Part shown: positions 26,707 to 34,617 of the stretch, one piece after another
Layout of the letters: each line of letters starts with the position of its first letter
Numbering within the stretch: position 1 is the first letter of the stretch
Source: a virus
Length of the DNA stretch: 44,083 bases
Virus record (IMG/VR): IMGVR_UViG_3300029319_000110
Location: 1 to 44,083 of that record
Strand: one strand, 5' to 3'
The notes under the pieces: generated by a model
The model's input: the letters and a program-made list of their open reading frames with translations, nothing else
What the model was told of the DNA's origin: nothing
Databases searched by the model: none
Program-made: the position numbers and the translations under genes

Positions 26707-26754
26707 AATAACATATTAAAAATTTAAAATTTAAAACAACAATAGGAGTCCAAT

Positions 26755-27816
26755 ATGGATATCAAAACCTTTACAACAATCGTACCAAAACTACCATCAA
26801 ATATTTCTGTTCTCGTAAGCGGAGGTACAGGAATTGGAAAATCTGACTTGTTTCACCAGATTGGATCAGACTTAGGATTGCCTGTTATTGATAGAAGGCT
26901 TTCTCAGATGACTGAGGGTGATATTATTGGCTTGCCATCCCTTGAAGATGGAACAACTAAATTTATTCCTGTTGACTGGATCATGAAAGCATCTCGCGAA
27001 CCGGTTTGCCTTTTCTTGGATGAGATTAATAGAGCAACAGTTGAAGTCCAGCAATGTGCATTCCAGCTTGTCTTGGATCGTGAAATTAATGGTGTTAAAT
27101 TGCACCCTGAAACTCGGATTTATGCGGCAATTAATGAAGGATCCAACTATCAGGTTAATGATATGGGCCCAGCGTTACTTCGTCGTTTTTGGGCTGTTAA
27201 GCTTGAACCAACTGTTGATGATTGGGTTAACTGGGCTCGACACCGTGATGATATTGATTCGGTTATTGTTGATTTTATCGATAACAACCCACAGCAACTT
27301 AATCATACAACTGAATTTGAACCGGGTAAAGTTTATCCGAATCCTGCTAGCTGGCATCGTCTAGCAAGAAGCTTGAAGCACTGCGGTTGGGATCCTAGTA
27401 AATTTTGCGGGGGAGAAGTCCCGGAAGGTTTCTATAGTCTGTGCTTGGGTTTTGTAGGTATTGAACCATCTAGCGCTTTTTCTTCTTTTATTAAAAAGTA
27501 CGACTATCAGTTCTCTGCTGATGATATCTTGATCAATTACGCAGAGAAGAAGCCCGCATTGATGAGCTTGACAAATGATAAGGTAAATGATTTGATTGAA
27601 AAGCTTGAGTATCATGCTAAAACCAATGATGTTTGGACTGTTGAGCAGGCACATAATGCTTGTGATTTTGTTAGAAACTTTTCTGGTGAAATGCAAGTAA
27701 GTTTTTTCAACAAGATGATGGATTGCGGTAATCTGGACACTGTTATGCGTGTACACAAATTGATTGGACGTGAAATTGTTGATTTGGTGAATGCTTCAAA
27801 TGATTTAAATAGATAA
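26755..27816 (+). CDS. MoxR-type AAA+ ATPase
   Basis: 353 residues. Walker A is GGTGIGKS (23-30), Walker B is CLFLDE (85-90) followed by INRA, the sensor segment reads YAAINEG near 121-127, and an arginine-finger-like LLRRFW follows near 138. These are the marks of the MoxR branch of AAA+ ATPases, which act as chaperone-like partners of VWA-domain proteins. The next gene is exactly such a partner, so the two should form a functional pair. Its role in a phage is not established; remodelling or metal loading of a protein complex is inferred from cellular relatives. Confidence 0.8.
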   Translation: MDIKTFTTIVPKLPSNISVLVSGGTGIGKSDLFHQIGSDLGLPVIDRRLSQMTEGDIIGLPSLEDGTTKFIPVDWIMKASREPVCLFLDEINRATVEVQQCAFQLVLDREINGVKLHPETRIYAAINEGSNYQVNDMGPALLRRFWAVKLEPTVDDWVNWARHRDDIDSVIVDFIDNNPQQLNHTTEFEPGKVYPNPASWHRLARSLKHCGWDPSKFCGGEVPEGFYSLCLGFVGIEPSSAFSSFIKKYDYQFSADDILINYAEKKPALMSLTNDKVNDLIEKLEYHAKTNDVWTVEQAHNACDFVRNFSGEMQVSFFNKMMDCGNLDTVMRVHKLIGREIVDLVNASNDLNR

Positions 27817-27824
27817 ACAATTCA

Positions 27825-27852
27825 TGCAAATAACAAATTGTATAATTATAAT
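27825..27852 (+). promoter_or_regulatory. Promoter-like motif TGCAAA-N16-TATAAT (copy 3)
   Basis: CATGCAAA (core 27825-27830) and the second of two tandem TATAAT hexamers (27847-27852) are 16 bases apart, upstream of the metallopeptidase/VWA gene. The first TATAAT at 27841-27846 gives a spacing of 10 and is less likely to be the one used. Confidence 0.5.
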
Positions 27853-27875
27853 AAAATTATAAATAGGAGAAAGTT

Positions 27876-29156
27876 ATGAGCAAAGAAGAAAAAGTTCAAA
27901 AATCAGATTATATTTTCGACGAAGCGACCCCTGAACAAATCAAAAAATTTAGATTAGATTATCATATGATTAATCTTATTCATAATGAACCATTTTTTAG
28001 TTCGATGTTGCGCAGGATTAAGCGGGTAAAAACAGAGGAGATTCCCACTGCAGGAGTATCTGTTCAAGATGGTTCTTTAACATTGTACTGGAATCCCAAG
28101 TTTTTGGCGGGATTAGATTCTAAAAAACTTCTAGGGCTTCTTAAGCATGAATGTTACCATCTGATTTTTAAGCATTGCACAGCAAGAAAACAGAAGCCTC
28201 ATCAAATGTGGAATATCGCAACAGATTTGGCAATTAATTCAATTATTCCAGAAAGTGAATTACCTGATGGCGGTTTGATTCCCGGGAAAGCTTTTAAAGG
28301 TATGAATAATATTTCAGATCCAAATCAGCTAGCTGCATGGAAAAGATTGTCAGCTCTAGTTGTATCTTTCCCCAAAAATAAAACGTCAGAGTGGTACATG
28401 AAAAGGCTTATGGAGGATGAAGAACTGCAGTCTGCGTTTGATAAACTGCCTAAAGAATACGTTGTGGGCTTTGATGATCATGATGGTTGGGGTGATTTGA
28501 CAGATGAAGAAAGAGCTAAACTAGAAGGTGAACTAAAAGACATTGTAGGGAAAGCGACAAAAGAAGCAGATGCAAGTGATACTTGGGGATCTGTTAGTCA
28601 AAGTGTCCGGCGCCAGATAAGAAAAATTTATGAAAATAAGGTTAATTGGAAAGTTGTTCTAAGTAGCTTTATTGGAATGCGTCAGCGCGCTAAGAAGGCT
28701 TCAACCCACAGGAGGATTAATAGAAAATATCCCTATATTCACCCAGGTAAGAAAATTGGACACACAGCAAATCTTGCAGTTTATATTGATCAATCAGGAA
28801 GTATTTCTGATAAGGATATCACTGCTTTTACCGGTGCACTGACCGGTCTGGCCAAGTCAACAACTTTTACATTTTATAATTTTGATACCCGAGTTGATGA
28901 AAAGTCTAAGAAAACTTGGAAGAAGGGCAAAAAGAATGTCCAGATTGAAAGAACAGTATCAGGTGGTACTTGTTTTAATTGTGTTGAAAATCACTTTAGA
29001 GATAGCAAAGATGTATACGATGGGTACATTGTTTTAACTGATGGTTGCGCTAGCAAACCAATACCATGCAAGAAGAGAAGGTGTTGGGTAGTTCTGCCTA
29101 ATTATAAGCTGTTTTTTACACCCGATAATACAGACGTTGTTGTTCAAATGGATTAA
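27876..29156 (+). CDS. DUF2201-type putative metallopeptidase with VWA-like domain
   Basis: 426 residues. The N-terminal domain has the zinc-peptidase motif HECYH (91-95) followed by WNIATDLAINSII, the usual pattern of the DUF2201 N-terminal domain. The C-terminal VWA-like domain has the metal-site motif DQSGS (305-309), a downstream GGT near residue 365 and a TDG near 388. In cells such proteins are encoded with MoxR ATPases, as here. Predicted role: substrate recognition or peptidase partner of the upstream ATPase. Whether the HExxH is active, and what it acts on, cannot be seen from the sequence. Confidence 0.8.
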   Translation: MSKEEKVQKSDYIFDEATPEQIKKFRLDYHMINLIHNEPFFSSMLRRIKRVKTEEIPTAGVSVQDGSLTLYWNPKFLAGLDSKKLLGLLKHECYHLIFKHCTARKQKPHQMWNIATDLAINSIIPESELPDGGLIPGKAFKGMNNISDPNQLAAWKRLSALVVSFPKNKTSEWYMKRLMEDEELQSAFDKLPKEYVVGFDDHDGWGDLTDEERAKLEGELKDIVGKATKEADASDTWGSVSQSVRRQIRKIYENKVNWKVVLSSFIGMRQRAKKASTHRRINRKYPYIHPGKKIGHTANLAVYIDQSGSISDKDITAFTGALTGLAKSTTFTFYNFDTRVDEKSKKTWKKGKKNVQIERTVSGGTCFNCVENHFRDSKDVYDGYIVLTDGCASKPIPCKKRRCWVVLPNYKLFFTPDNTDVVVQMD

Positions 29157-29165
29157 AAAAGAAAT

Positions 29166-29194
29166 TTGTATATATTCAGTTGATACTGTATTAT
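29166..29194 (+). promoter_or_regulatory. Putative promoter before the Mre11/Rad50-like gene
   Basis: TTGTAT at 29166-29171 and TATTAT at 29189-29194 are 17 bases apart in the 66-base gap. Both match the bacterial consensus imperfectly. The upstream hexamer is a poor match to the TGCAAA motif of the three preceding genes, so this may be a weaker variant. Confidence 0.3.
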
Positions 29195-29222
29195 TATTAA
29201 TGCAACTATCAAACGAGGTATT

Positions 29223-32200
29223 ATGCGAATAGCACATATAGCTGACGTTCACTGGCGTGGATTGTCAAGACACAAAGAATATCGTGAATCATTTGAAGAC
29301 TTCTTTAGACAGTGCAGGCAGTTAAAACCCGATGTAATATACATTGGTGGAGATATTGTTCATAGTAAAACACAAGGAATATCTCCGGAGTTAATTGACA
29401 ACCTGCGCTGGTGGTTTAGTGGTCTGGCTAAAATAGCACCAACGCATGTTATTCTAGGTAATCATGATGGCCTTATCTTGAACAAGGATAGACAAGATGC
29501 CATTAGTCCGATTATCACACTTTTAGATAATCCAAATATCTACTTGTATAAGAAATCAGGCGTTTATCCGATTGGCACATCAGGTTTCAACTGGTGTGTC
29601 TTTTCTTGTTTTGATGAAGAAAACTTTGATAAAGTTATTCCTGTCGAAGGTGATATCAATATTGCTTGTTATCACGGTGCTGTTAGAGGATCTTTAACAG
29701 ATACAGATTGGCAACTTGAAGGAGAAATTAATCTCAAAACATTTGAAAATTTTGAATTTGGAATGTTTGGAGACATACACAAGCGTCAATTTCTAAATGA
29801 AAGCAACACTATTGCTTATTGTGGTAGCACGATACAACAAAATTATGGTGAGAGCGGGGACAAGGGTTTTTTACTTTGGGATATTAGGTCTGCTGACGAT
29901 TTTAATGTAGAATTCCACAAGGTCAGGCATAGTCACCCTTTTATTACTGTTGCTTGGCAGGGAAGCGTTCAGCAGACTTTAGATAAGTGTAACCTATATC
30001 CTAAGGGCGTGCGATTTAGAGTACGCACAGATTCATCTGTGACACATGTTGAGTGTAAAAGATTGCAAGGCGAATTGATTAAGTATCATAATGCTAAAGA
30101 AGTTGTATTTAAATCAGAGTCAGTTTTTGATCCAAGAAAAGTAATGGTTTCTAACGGGACGTTAAATCAAAATAATTTACGCGAGCCTAGCACGCATAAA
30201 AAAATGTTTAGAGACTTTTATAAAGAGAGCAATATAACGGATAATACGTGGAAATCCTTAGATACAATGATTGAATTGTATGTTGATCGATTGTCGGGAA
30301 AGGATGAAACACTTAGAAATATACAGTGGGAGATCAATAAAATTGAGTTTGACAATTTGTTTTCTTATGGAGAATCAAATTTAATTAATTTTGATAAACT
30401 GCCAGGAATAACAGGTATTTTTGGGACAAATGCAAGGGGAAAGTCTTCTATAATTGGATCGATCGTGTACGGTTTATTTAATTCAACTGATCGCGGTACG
30501 ATTAAGAACTTGCATGTCATTAATACAAGAAAAAATATGTGTAATGCATCCTTGACAATTACTATAAACGGACAGCGATACCGTATAGATCGAAAGTCAG
30601 TTAAGAAAAATGCAAAAGCAGGCGTTTGGGCACCAACCAGCCTTAGCTTTTACAAGGTCGATAAAGACGGAAATGAATTAGAAGATTTAACTGAAGAACA
30701 GCGAAGAGAGACAGAGAAAATTATAAGAAATTTAATCGGTAATTCAGATGATTTTCTATTAACATCATTAGCGTCCCAAGGTGAAATGAATGCCTTTATA
30801 AAAGAAAAAGCAACGGCTAGAAAGCAGATATTGACAAATTTTTTAGATTTGGAAGTTTTTGATAAATTGTATGAATTGGTTAGAAAAGATGCGCAAGAAG
30901 TAAAGTTGCAGTTTAGATCCCTTGGGGATAATAATTGGGACTTGCGAATAGAAGAATCATCAAATAATATCAAAGAGAAGACAAAAAAAATCGGAGTTAT
31001 TAAAAAGCAAATGATTGTTTTAAAAGATGAAATTGACACGTTGAAAGACGATCTAAGATCATCTAATGATTCTTTTATATTGAAGTCTGATGTTGACAAT
31101 GCGTATAATCAGTGTTTGTCCTTGGAAATATTAATACAAAAAGACGAAGATAGAATTGATGAGCTGACTGATACTATTCAATCTAGAAAAGAAAAATTAG
31201 AAAATTTAAATTTATTTTTAGACAATTACGATATCAACACTATGAAAGAGAAAAGACAGACACAAATAAATTTAGAACTTTCATTAAAAGACATGAAGCA
31301 TAAAATTGATTTAATCAAAAGAGACATTAAGCAAAGCAAAAAGTCTGTAGCTATTTTAGATCAAGTCCCTTGTGGTGATCAATTTCCTACTTGTAAGTTT
31401 ATTAAAGATTCACACAAAAATAAGAAATTATTAGTAAATCAAGAAGCAAATTTAATAAGCTTGAATACGAATTTAAGAGATTTAAGGTCGCTTTATAATA
31501 AAGTTAAAGATAGTGAATTAGAGGACACGATTAGCAAGTATGAAAAAATGGTTGAGCGTAAAAGTGATTTAGTTAATCAAACATCTGCTCTCAATTTAGA
31601 ACTAGCTAAATTACAGGAAAATATGAAATGGCATATTGAGGCTTTAACAAAGAAACAAAATGATCATGAACGTTTAGAGACAATATATAAAAATCAGAAT
31701 AACGAAAATGATTTAGAGTTGTCTAATCTTTGTGATCAAAAAATAAAAAAGTTAAAAGAGTTAGAATTTCAAAAAGAAAAAATAATCAACAAACTAGCTG
31801 AGAAAAAAGCTGAAATTAAACGGTTGAAACGTGATAAAAAACTATATTTAGAATTAAAAGAAAAAAATAGATGCTATGATATATTTAGCACAGCTGTTTC
31901 TAAAAAAGGGATCCCGCTTCACATTATAAATAAGATGTTACCATCAATCAATGTTGAAATTCAAAAAATATTATCAGGTGTCGTGCCATTCACGGTAGAG
32001 ATTGAATCTGATTTAGAAACAAATTCTCTAGATGTTTATATTAACTATGGTGATTCAAAGCGTATTATTGAGTTAGCATCTGGTATGGAAAAAATGATGG
32101 CATCACTTGCGATTAGAGTCGCTTTGATTAATGTTTCTACATTATCAAAAACAACAATGTTAATGATTGATGAAGGCTTTGGTAGTCTCGATGAGACAAA

Positions 32201-32351
32201 CTTGGAGGCTTGCAATCGATTGCTTGTCTCTCTAAAAAAATGGTTTAAAAATATTATTGTTATTTCACACGTTGATGCTATTAAAGATTGTGTTGATAAT
32301 AATTTAGAAATATTAAAAAGAGGTAAAGATTCATATGTCTACCAACCCTAA
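29223..32351 (+). CDS. gp47/gp46: Fused Mre11-like nuclease and Rad50-like ATPase (T4 gp47 + gp46)
   Basis: A 1042-residue single chain. The N-terminal third is an Mre11/SbcD-type phosphoesterase: ADVHW (8-12), GGDIVH near 40, GNHDG near 80, a lone CYHGAV near 150 and GDIHKRQ near 180. From about residue 365 it becomes a Rad50/SbcC-type ATPase: Walker A GTNARGKS (401-408), a long coiled coil (about 560-900), a signature-like LASGMEKM near 957 and Walker B MLMIDEG near 979-985. The coil apex has PCGDQFPTC (C717, C724), a CX6C variant of the usual CxxC zinc hook. It should process double-strand ends for recombination-dependent replication. In T4 the two parts are separate genes. Confidence 0.88.
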   Translation: MRIAHIADVHWRGLSRHKEYRESFEDFFRQCRQLKPDVIYIGGDIVHSKTQGISPELIDNLRWWFSGLAKIAPTHVILGNHDGLILNKDRQDAISPIITLLDNPNIYLYKKSGVYPIGTSGFNWCVFSCFDEENFDKVIPVEGDINIACYHGAVRGSLTDTDWQLEGEINLKTFENFEFGMFGDIHKRQFLNESNTIAYCGSTIQQNYGESGDKGFLLWDIRSADDFNVEFHKVRHSHPFITVAWQGSVQQTLDKCNLYPKGVRFRVRTDSSVTHVECKRLQGELIKYHNAKEVVFKSESVFDPRKVMVSNGTLNQNNLREPSTHKKMFRDFYKESNITDNTWKSLDTMIELYVDRLSGKDETLRNIQWEINKIEFDNLFSYGESNLINFDKLPGITGIFGTNARGKSSIIGSIVYGLFNSTDRGTIKNLHVINTRKNMCNASLTITINGQRYRIDRKSVKKNAKAGVWAPTSLSFYKVDKDGNELEDLTEEQRRETEKIIRNLIGNSDDFLLTSLASQGEMNAFIKEKATARKQILTNFLDLEVFDKLYELVRKDAQEVKLQFRSLGDNNWDLRIEESSNNIKEKTKKIGVIKKQMIVLKDEIDTLKDDLRSSNDSFILKSDVDNAYNQCLSLEILIQKDEDRIDELTDTIQSRKEKLENLNLFLDNYDINTMKEKRQTQINLELSLKDMKHKIDLIKRDIKQSKKSVAILDQVPCGDQFPTCKFIKDSHKNKKLLVNQEANLISLNTNLRDLRSLYNKVKDSELEDTISKYEKMVERKSDLVNQTSALNLELAKLQENMKWHIEALTKKQNDHERLETIYKNQNNENDLELSNLCDQKIKKLKELEFQKEKIINKLAEKKAEIKRLKRDKKLYLELKEKNRCYDIFSTAVSKKGIPLHIINKMLPSINVEIQKILSGVVPFTVEIESDLETNSLDVYINYGDSKRIIELASGMEKMMASLAIRVALINVSTLSKTTMLMIDEGFGSLDETNLEACNRLLVSLKKWFKNIIVISHVDAIKDCVDNNLEILKRGKDSYVYQP

Positions 32352-32613
32352 TGTTGTATTTATAGATGATACACCAAAAAATGAAAAGAAAATTAAGATG
32401 TGGTGTCCAATCTGTACGTATGTTTTAGTGACTGCTGCTGATGTCGAGCGTGTTAAAGCTAGCAATTGTTGTGATGATTGTTGGATGACGTTTGGGCAGA
32501 TGCGTCAAGAAGCTTGGAAAAATGGGTGGAGACCTGATAAGGAAACTCTTAAAAGATATAAACAGCAGAAGAGAATACTTAGTATAGATGTAAAAAAATA
32601 TTTAGGAGAATAG
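32335..32613 (+). CDS. Small zinc-ribbon protein
   Basis: 92 residues, overlapping the end of the fusion gene by 17 bases. CPIC near residue 24 and CCDDC near residue 45 form a four-cysteine zinc ribbon; the C-terminal half is a Lys/Arg-rich helix (DKETLKRYKQQKRIL). Small zinc proteins near T4-like replication genes often bind DNA or the transcription machinery, but I cannot assign this one. Co-translation with the recombination protein is likely. Confidence 0.6.
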   Translation: MSTNPNVVFIDDTPKNEKKIKMWCPICTYVLVTAADVERVKASNCCDDCWMTFGQMRQEAWKNGWRPDKETLKRYKQQKRILSIDVKKYLGE

Positions 32614-32615
32614 TC

Positions 32616-33002
32616 ATGGGTTTGAATTTTAATGAAGTTAATGTACTTGGACAAATCATTAATGATAGCTGGGGTGGAGCATCGACAGCAGCAGATAATA
32701 ATACTTCTGTTGTCAAGGTATCATTGCAGGGAGAAATAATGTTAGTAACTGCCTTGTGCATAGTAAATTTATTAGATCCGGGTCAGCAACATAAGCAAAT
32801 TGCATCGGTTGAAAATGATCATGATCAGCTAATTAAAAAGCGTATTGCTGAAATTAAAAAAGAATTTAAAAGCGCTGCTGGTCGAGCACTAAAGTGTAAG
32901 CAAGTAAAGAACAGCGAAGATACAAATGTAGAAATAATCAATCATTACGCTGCAACTAGATCATCTTACGTGAGAAGAACGATAAAATTTGAGATTGGTT
33001 AA
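32616..33002 (+). CDS. Hypothetical protein before the terminase
   Basis: 128 residues with a GGAGA site. It is the gene directly upstream of the large terminase and overlaps its start by one base (TAATG). The first half is beta-rich (VVKVSLQGEIMLVTALCIV); the second half is a charged helix (DQLIKKRIAEIKKEFKSAAGRALKCKQ) with a short basic C-terminus. In T4 the small terminase gp16 occupies this place, but the sequence shows no helix-turn-helix or coiled-coil pattern that would justify that name. Confidence 0.5.
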   Translation: MGLNFNEVNVLGQIINDSWGGASTAADNNTSVVKVSLQGEIMLVTALCIVNLLDPGQQHKQIASVENDHDQLIKKRIAEIKKEFKSAAGRALKCKQVKNSEDTNVEIINHYAATRSSYVRRTIKFEIG

Positions 33003-34609
33003 TGGCAAAAATTAGCAAGCAAAAGCAAGTAAGTGAGATTATTAAATGCGGTAAAGATCCTAGCTATTTTTTTAATACTTACTTAAAAATACAGCATCCT
33101 GTTAAGGGTTTGATACCATTCAATACATACCCTTTTCAGGATGATTGTGTTGACGATTTTTTAAATCATCGTTTTAACATTGTATTAAAGTCTAGACAGT
33201 TAGGTCTATCAACTTTAGTGTCAGCTTACTCAGTTTGGCTAGCAATTTTTCAACGTGAAAAAAATATTTTAATTATTGCAACTAAATTAGCAGTTGCACA
33301 AAATTTTATTTCAAAAGTAAAGACCATGATTAAGTCTTTACCTAACTGGCTACTTTTACCAGAAATTGTATCTAACAACAAGCAACAAATACAATTCAGT
33401 CACGGGTCTTCAATAAAGGCAATACCAACATCAGAAGACGCCGGTCGATCTGAATCATTATCTCTTTTAATTGTAGACGAGGCTGCTTTTGTAAGAAACT
33501 TTGATACTATCTGGACAGGTATCTACCCAACAATTTCAACAGGTGGACGTGTTATCTTGTTATCGACTCCAAACGGAGTGGGAGGTCAGTACTACAAATT
33601 GTACACTGAAGCTGAATCTAATTTAAATGAATTTAATCCAATAAAATTACCTTGGACAGTTCACCCAGAATGTGATCAAGAATGGTTTGAACAGGTTACC
33701 TCTAATATGTCTAAGCGACAAATTGCTCAAGAGTATCTGTGCGACTTTACAACGTCAGGAGATACATTTTTGGGTGGCGAAGATTTGGAATGGATTAGGA
33801 ATTGTGTTACTGATCCAGTTGCCAGAGAAGGCGAAGATAGAAATGTGTGGATATGGCAACACCCATTATCAGAAAAGGACTATATAATGTCTGCTGATGT
33901 TGCTAGAGGCGACGCTAAGGATTACTCAACATTTCACATTATTGATGTAGAGGCAGGTGAGGTTGTTGTTGAGTACAAAGGTAAAATAAGGCCGGATAAT
34001 TTTGCTGAATTGTTAAATAAGTGGGGTTTAAAGTACAACAAGGCTTTACTGTGCCCTGAAAATAATTCTTTTGGTTATGCGACAATATTAAAGTTGCAAG
34101 AAATGCAGTACCCTAGACTCTATTATAGAAAAAGAAAAGGAACTTATATCGGAGGCTACATACCGAAAGCTAGTGCGGATATTGCTGGTTTTACTACAAA
34201 TGGAAAAACCCGAAGTATGATACTCGGAAAGTTAGAAGAAATTCTTAGAAATAAGCAGCTAATAACTAGATCGTCTAGAACTTATCAAGAATTAAAGACA
34301 TTTACTTGGAATACCGGGCGAGCTCAGGCAAAAAGAGGTTTTCACGATGATTTAGTTATGAGTTTAGCAATTGGAACATGGTTGTACGATGCATCATCAG
34401 ACTACAGCAAGGATTCAAGAGCACTAAATAATGCCATGCTTTCTGCTATGTCCATAAGAACAAATGAATATTCAGAGGGTAATTACAACAACGTTGAAAG
34501 TAAAACTGACTATTCGTCCAAAAATTCAGAAAAAAAATCAAAAGGCCCACAATCTATAAATAATAGTAAAAATAAAATAGCTGAAGAGTATATGTGGGTA
34601 ATTAAATAG
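33002..34609 (+). CDS. gp17: Terminase large subunit (T4 gp17-like)
   Basis: 535 residues (T4 gp17 is 610). The packaging ATPase has Walker A SRQLGLST (about 63-70), Walker B LLIVDEAAFV near 158 and the coupling motif LLSTPNGVGG near 183. The RNase H-like nuclease domain follows with ADVARGDAKDYSTFHIID near 300, LLCPENNS near 345 and the acidic FHDDLVMS near 450. It cuts concatemeric DNA and pumps it into the prohead through the portal encoded by the next gene, 8 bases downstream. Identity is secure. Confidence 0.93.
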   Translation: MAKISKQKQVSEIIKCGKDPSYFFNTYLKIQHPVKGLIPFNTYPFQDDCVDDFLNHRFNIVLKSRQLGLSTLVSAYSVWLAIFQREKNILIIATKLAVAQNFISKVKTMIKSLPNWLLLPEIVSNNKQQIQFSHGSSIKAIPTSEDAGRSESLSLLIVDEAAFVRNFDTIWTGIYPTISTGGRVILLSTPNGVGGQYYKLYTEAESNLNEFNPIKLPWTVHPECDQEWFEQVTSNMSKRQIAQEYLCDFTTSGDTFLGGEDLEWIRNCVTDPVAREGEDRNVWIWQHPLSEKDYIMSADVARGDAKDYSTFHIIDVEAGEVVVEYKGKIRPDNFAELLNKWGLKYNKALLCPENNSFGYATILKLQEMQYPRLYYRKRKGTYIGGYIPKASADIAGFTTNGKTRSMILGKLEEILRNKQLITRSSRTYQELKTFTWNTGRAQAKRGFHDDLVMSLAIGTWLYDASSDYSKDSRALNNAMLSAMSIRTNEYSEGNYNNVESKTDYSSKNSEKKSKGPQSINNSKNKIAEEYMWVIK

Positions 34610-34617
34610 GAGATATT

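Noticed and set aside
32616-33002. Small terminase subunit (gp16)
   Set aside because: Position fits, but the N-terminal half is beta-rich and no DNA-binding or oligomerisation pattern of small terminases is visible.
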